From Mikania micrantha (taxonomy: Eukaryota > Streptophyta > Magnoliopsida > Asterales > Asteraceae): DNA of 64,000 nucleotides. The position numbers were made by a program, and so were the translations under genes. The stretch spans positions 40,198,804 through 40,262,803 of the forward strand of contig CM018683.1 of assembly GCA_009363875.1 (NCBI GenBank). The letters run 5' to 3'. Each line of letters begins with the position of its first letter. The stretch's first letter is position 1. Below are positions 58,832-64,000 of the stretch, one piece after another. The notes beneath the pieces are model-generated. The model saw nothing but the letters and a program-made list of their open reading frames with translations. It was not told the origin of the DNA and searched no databases.

Positions 58832-59246
58832 TCAGTTCATTATTCTGAAACAACACTGCAATTATATTTTGAATTGTATTTCCTCACTAACGGACTTAAC
58901 AAACTTCCTGTTTTCACATTGTTTTCGTACTGATTTGTTGGCCATCTGATTCCTGTCATCTATTGATATCAGATCGCAACCGACGTGTTCTTGTTGTTTA
59001 CTTATACACTGTTGTATATCTTGATTCGTTGTATTAACTGTACTTAGGTTTTCACCTAAATACAAACAACTATTGTTTATCGTGAGTGTTGTACTTACGG
59101 TATTTAAGTTTTCACATAAATACGTACAACTGTTTCTTGTATTTTGAATTCTGTTATCACAAACATTGTTCATCTATTGCACTTACACACAGTAAAAGGT
59201 GAAAGTACACGTACCGTACGGACTTGCCGGACGATCAGGTACTACA
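58832..59246 (-). mobile_element. Gypsy-DE 5' LTR, start
   Basis: 58832-58836 is the right TCAGT duplication of element C. The remainder matches 11189-11609. On the minus strand the LTR starts TGTAGTACCTG at 59246; relative to the 3' LTR start TGTGACATCCAGTACC it lacks seven bases, so the exact boundary is uncertain by a few bases. Confidence 0.82.
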
Positions 59247-60000
59247 GATGATGATTTCTATGACAAATTTTCTTCCAAACCATTTTCAAAACAAAATAAT
59301 AATTCAAAATCTTTTTGAAAATTGAGATGTAAGTCAGGTGATAAATTTTCTGTAAGAAAGGATGAAAGCATTGAAGATGGGTCAAGCAGTTCATCAAAAT
59401 TGAATGGCAGGGGGCCATTCAGGGAGACTCGACGCCGGAAAGGCGGGAGTCATCCCTATTGATACTGATCAAAATTTTAATTTATTATGCAGATGGCATT
59501 CAAGGGCCATATCAATAGTCGATGGATTGTTGATAGTGGGATGCTCACGGCACATGACGGGAGAGTTGGGTTTGTTGAAGGATTTCAGACAAATGAAAGG
59601 GAGTTATGTTAACTTTACAGGTGACAAAGGTGGTCAGATTACCGGGTGTGGTAGTTTGACCAATGGTAAAGTTTCCTTTGATAATGTTAATTACTGCAAA
59701 GAGTTAACTAACAACCTGTTGAGTGTGTCACAGATTTGTGACAAAGGCTATAAAGTGATGTTTGATAATGAAAGATGTTATGTGTTTCAACAAGGAATTC
59801 AGATTCCTGAAGAGTGGATTCTGATGACTGCTGACAGGAGCAAGGATTTGTATGTACTTGATATGGCAAAAACGGAGACTAAAACAAGGTGGAGACGTGT
59901 GTGGTGTCTAAGGCAACCGAGCAGGATACGCGGTCTTGGCACAGATAGATGGGTCATATACATATCACGAAGATGAATCATCTCGTACACAATCATTTAG
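59247..60000 (+). pseudogene. Copia-2 gag end, protease and pre-integrase region (broken)
   Basis: The first 150 bp resemble a Lys/Ser/Asn-rich gag tail with a TGA near 59318. The protease active site is split: WIVDSG is in one frame and CSRHMTG in the next, shifted by one extra G in a GGG run at about 59539. The downstream part (NNLLSVSQICDKGYKV, RSKDLYVLD) runs to about 59880, where another frameshift occurs. The pre-integrase histidines (WHR, MGHIH) lie at 59937-59960 in a different frame with a TAG between them. The protease cannot be made intact. Confidence 0.8.
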
Positions 60001-60560
60001 TTGAGGGTGTACCGGTTAAACACTTTAAACTTCCTGATGTGTGTGTCATGCAAGAAGGGTAAACAGAAAAGGAGGTCTCATAAAACAAAGACAATGTTTT
60101 CTATTGATAAACCACTTGAGCTTATTCACATGGATTTTTTTGGACCTATTAATGTGAAGAGTATCGGTGGTGAATCATACTGTATTGTGGTGACTGATGA
60201 TTTTTCTAGAATTTCATGGGTAATGTTCTTAAAGTATAAATCTGAAACTTATGAAAATTTTGTGTTGTTGGTGAACAGGTTGGAGACATTATACAAATTG
60301 AGAGTAAGGCGTGTTCATTCAGATAATGGGACTGAGTTCAAGAATTAACAAATGGAAGAATTTTGTGATTCAAAGAGCATTCAACAGCAATTCAGTGCAC
60401 CATATGAACCACAGATGAATGGTGTTGCTGAGAGAAAGAACAGAACGTTGATTGAGTCTGCTAGAACTATGCTCGCTGATTCTAAGCTCTCTATTACATT
60501 CTGGAGTGAAGCTGTGGGCGACAGCCTGTTTTACTCTTAATCTAGTTTTGATTGTGAAAA
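60001..60560 (+). pseudogene. Copia-2 integrase core (broken)
   Basis: The zinc-region cysteines (CVSCKKGKQ) are followed by the core: first Asp in LIHMDFFGP, second in VHSDNGTEF, and the Glu in QMNGVAERKNRTL. A TAA at 60346-60348 interrupts the frame between the second Asp and the Glu. A further stop and frameshift occur near 60540, after SITFWSEA. All three catalytic residues are recognisable, but the protein is truncated. Confidence 0.85.
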
Positions 60561-62790
60561 GACACAATAAGACATGCTATGAATTACTTCAAAATCGAAA
60601 GCCTAATTTGGAGCACTTGGAACCTTTCGAGGCTCCTTGTACCATGCTTAAGAAAGATGCAAAATTAAACTCTAAAGTTGAAGAAGGTTTCTTTCTCGGC
60701 AACAGTCTTCGCAACAAACGTGTGTTTAACAAACGTACGGGTGTTGTGGAATTATGGTATAACGTGGATGTTCAAAGACGTACACCTATACCGGACGACA
60801 AAGGACCAAATTGGCTTTTTGATTATGACAAAATTTTTGAGTCTTTTAATTTGTCTCCAAATGTTTCTGATGATGAAATAACTTTGCAAATGTTATATGA
60901 TTTGCAGAATTCTGATGATCAAGGTGTTTCTCATCAAGCTGAAAATATTGATCCACCTGAGAAGGCGTTTAAAAAGCAATCAATGATGATTGGTCATTGG
61001 ATGATGATCATGATGTTTTTGAAGATGCTATTTCTCATGATCAAAATGTTGAGATCCCGCAAGTGCCTGTAACTAGAGTACATGTAAATCATCCTGTTGA
61101 TCAGATCATTGGAAATCCAAATGTCAGAGTACAAACACGACATCAAATTGCAAATGAGGAGAGTTTGTATGTTGAGTTAGAAAGAACTCATGGAACTCAA
61201 GAGATATGGATGCATTCTGCATTTATTTCTCAAATTGTGCCAAAGACTGTTACTGAAGCATTGCGTGAGCCTACCTGGGTGGAGGCTATGCAAGAGGAGC
61301 TGAATCAGTTTCAGAAGTTGGGTGTTTGGCATTTAGATGATTTGCCAAAGGGAGAGAAGAAAATTGGCACTAAATGGGTGTTAAGATGCAAAAGAGATGA
61401 TCTAGGCGTAATTGTTTGAAACAAAGCACGTTTAGTGGTTCAAGGTTTTAGACAAGTTGAAGGAATTGATTACGATGAAGTGTTTGCACCTGTGGTGCGG
61501 CTAGAAGCAATTCAACTATTTCTAGCTTTTGCTGCCCACAAGAAATTCAAATTTTTTCAGTTGGATGTCAAGTCTGCATTTCTGTATGGGTCTTTGAAGG
61601 AAATAGTGTATGTTTTTCAGCCACCGGGCTTTGAGGATCCTATCCACCGGGATCAGGTTTACCTCTTGGACAAAGCACTGTATGGTCTACATCTGGCTCC
61701 ACGTGCCTGGTATGAGACATTATCGACTCACCTTATTGAACACGAGTTCAATAGGGGTCAGATTGACAAAACACTGTTTTATCGGGAAAAGGGCAAGGAT
61801 ATTATTCTTGTTCAGATATATGTAGATGACATCATCTTTGGATCTACCGATGAGCAACTGTGTTTGGAGTTTAAAGAGGTTATGATTGAGATGTTCGAAA
61901 TGAGTGCCATGTCAGACATCAAATTCTTCGTGGGTATACAAATTGATCAGACTGATGATGGAATCTTTATTCATCAGACAAAATACATTCAAGATGTGCT
62001 AAAACGGTTTAGTATGCTTGACTCTAAACCCATTTCCACGCCCATTCAGCCCAATCACGGGATTGAGCCTGATATTAAGGGGGAGCTAATCGATGCTACT
62101 TTGTATCGTGGAATGATTGGAAGTTTGATGTACTTGACTGCCTCAAGGCCAGATATTGTATTTGCTACAAGTATATGTGCTCGCTATCAATCAAAACCTA
62201 AAGTGTCACATCTGGTAGCAGTCAAGAGAATTCTTCGTTATCTGAAGGGTACACCAGACACCGGTCTGTGGTATCCTAAGGATGATAACTTTTCCTTCAA
62301 TGCCTATAGTGATTCTGACTATGGAGGATGCAAGACTGATGCGAAATCCACAACTGGAGGTGCACAATTTTTAAGGGAGCGGTTAGTTTCTTGGCAGTGC
62401 AAAAAGCAAACATCTGTTGCTACTTCAACCTGTGAGGCTGAGTATGCAGCGGCTTCCAGTTGTTGTTCACAAGTATTGTGGGTACAACAACAGATGAGAG
62501 ACTACGGTTTGAATTTTTTGACTACCCCGGTTCATGTTGATAACGAGGCTGCTATTGCTATCACTAAGAATCATGTGTATCATTCATGATCCAAACACAT
62601 TGATATTAGGTTTCATTTCATACGCGATTGCTATGAAAAGAAACTTATTGATGTGGTGAAGATACATACCAATGAGCAAAGAGCAGACCTTCTCACCAAG
62701 GCCTTTGACAAAAATCGTTTTGAGTGTTTGCTCAAATTAAATGGAATTCGGGTCATGGGTGAGGTAATTAAAAATCAAATTCCTTCATAA
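60561..62790 (+). pseudogene. Copia-2 integrase tail, reverse transcriptase and RNase H (broken)
   Basis: The integrase tail (CYELLQNRKPN, FNKRTGVVEL) runs in one frame to about 61000, where the frame changes. RT follows with [16 protein letters not shown], the catalytic YVDDIIFGS near 61820 and RNase H motifs [13 protein letters not shown] and VDNEAA. Stops at 61417-61419 and 62587-62589 fall where Copia-1 has CGA and CGT; the first is a simple C-to-T change in a CpG. The frame continues to TAA at 62788-62790. Protein identity to Copia-1 is high by eye. Confidence 0.87.
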
Positions 62791-64000
62791 TCAATTTTTC
62801 TTGAATTAACATCAGATATTATAATTCTTTGTTATTTTGTGTTTTAGTTTTTAGAGGGAGAAAATTTTGAAAAATACAAAAACATTTGAAAAACCAAAAA
62901 CACAAAAACGTTAAAAAATTTTAAAATTCTGAGAAATTGATTCGACCAAGTGAGAAATGATAGCACATTGTTTGCAATTGGAAATACATTTGTATCATAA
63001 AGAACTTAAACATAAAGACCAGTTACAATTACTAAGTATGATGTGTTAGTAGGTTTATAACTTAGTTAAGATGAAATTAAACAAAAGTTTGATTATGCTT
63101 TATAAGAAACAAATGCTTAGAATACAATACTTAATTATTCTTACAAAATGTTTCTTGAACAAAATGTCAAATTACTAGTTTTGATCATGTGTTTATTTTT
63201 CAAAATAAATTCTAATTTTTTTTTCTTTTATTTTAGTTTAAAGCTGAAACATTCTTTGCGTATACTTACGTATCGACCTGATTGTTATAGCTTTAAAAGA
63301 TTCAAATTTGTTTTCTTGGTTTCGATTAAGATTTGGACAATCTCTGCGTATATGAAAATATCGATCTGATTGTTAAAAGCTTAATCTTAAATTATTTTTT
63401 AGTTCATTTTCTAGATTATCTGAGTATACGTAAGTATCAACCTTGATTCCAAGATTTTGAACAAATTCAAATTATTTTCTATTTTGTTTTTTTCAAAAAG
63501 AAATTCTGCTTTATTTTTACATGATCAAGCTAGTTAACATTGAAGTAATTAGTTTCAAGAACATTTGTGTATGATTAGTTATTCACAAACCGGGGATGTG
63601 TTCAAGTAAATGGATATTATAAGGTATTTGATGATTTTGTTTTTAATTAACATCTTAACTAAGTAATTAAAATTAAAAAGGATAAGTATACTGACAATCA
63701 TCTTTGGATTGTAATTTGCTAATAAATATATTCATTAATTCAATCAGATGTGTTGATAATTGTAAAACAATATGATCTCATGTCTGGATCTTTCTCAAAC
63801 AAAAATATGTAATTGTTTTGTTAGTATAGTTAGATTTGTTAAATTTGTAGTTTAATTGTTCTAAAAAAAATTACAAAAAGATTTTTGTTTTTATCTGATG
63901 TTAAATCAATATTTTTTGATTATTTGTTTGACTTTGAAACATTAAAACATGGTTTTTGTTTTGAAATCTTAAATAAAATGAAATTTTTCAAAAGGTTCGC
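62791..64000 (+). other. Copia-2 post-pol spacer
   Basis: AT-rich sequence that aligns with 2905-4120 of Copia-1, including a PPT-like TTTTTAGAGGGAGAA near 62849, the triplicated 27-bp motif near 63257-63450, and the first GGTTCGC of the array at the edge. No coding frame is seen. Confidence 0.75.

Larger units (their letters stand above)
59247..64000 (+). mobile_element. Copia-2: decayed SIRE-like element, right part (runs off the right edge)
   Basis: Plus-strand Copia sequence starts abruptly next to the DE LTR and holds the end of gag, protease, integrase, RT, RNase H and the post-pol spacer. It is a sister of Copia-1 and supplies the domains Copia-1 lost. Its 5' LTR and gag should lie left of base 1, on the far side of DE. 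At the right edge it has just reached the GTTCG array that precedes the accessory ORF in Copia-1. Confidence 0.85.

Overview
The window is a stack of plant LTR retrotransposons nested inside one another; I found no host gene, rRNA, tRNA or CRISPR array. The organism is a seed plant. Primer-binding sites complementary to plant initiator tRNA-Met, chromovirus-type Ty3/Gypsy polyproteins and SIRE-like Ty1/Copia elements all point that way. The large extra ORF after Copia pol resembles ORFs I associate with Asteraceae genomes, so a composite-family plant is my best guess; this is inference, not proof.

Layout by presumed insertion order (each step read from element junctions). (1) Copia-2, a decayed + strand element, runs from 59247 past the right edge; its left half should lie beyond base 1. 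(2) Gypsy-DE, a - strand Tekay-like element, sits in Copia-2: 5' LTR at 59246-58837 and 45591-41520, gag remnant at 41345-40213, pol remnant at 13748-11646, and 3' LTR from 11609 to 9038 and 760 to 1 and beyond. (3) Gypsy-F, a + strand Tekay-like tandem remnant (pol end, LTR1, full internal region, LTR2; 13749-40212), interrupts DE's gag. (4) Gypsy-B (17451-30552, duplication GCTAG) is nested in F's LTR1. It has 4.2-kb LTRs and a 4.65-kb internal region with no recognisable gag-pol, so it is LARD-like. (5) Gypsy-C (45592-58831, duplication TCAGT) is nested in DE's 5' LTR. It has 4.18-kb LTRs and one uninterrupted gag-pol frame, and is the only element that looks autonomous. (6) Copia-1 (761-9037, duplication TAAAT) is nested in DE's 3' LTR. 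It lost its leader, gag, protease and integrase but keeps RT-RNase H and a large accessory ORF.

How the parts relate: C, B, F and DE share cis signals (TGT...ACA ends, iMet primer site, a short palindrome before the polypurine tract, a GTGAGT...CAG intron-like unit in the LTR). A C-like element could therefore have moved B in trans. The LTRs carry dense short-motif arrays (GGTTCG/CGAACC, CATTCG, GGCCCA). The most unusual signal is in Copia-1: a GTTCG array next to a TATA box occurs in the LTR and again inside the element, ahead of the accessory ORF, which suggests a second internal promoter. By eye, B's LTR pair is the most similar (about two substitutions and one indel), C's differ at roughly 0.4 percent, and F and DE are older and heavily broken.
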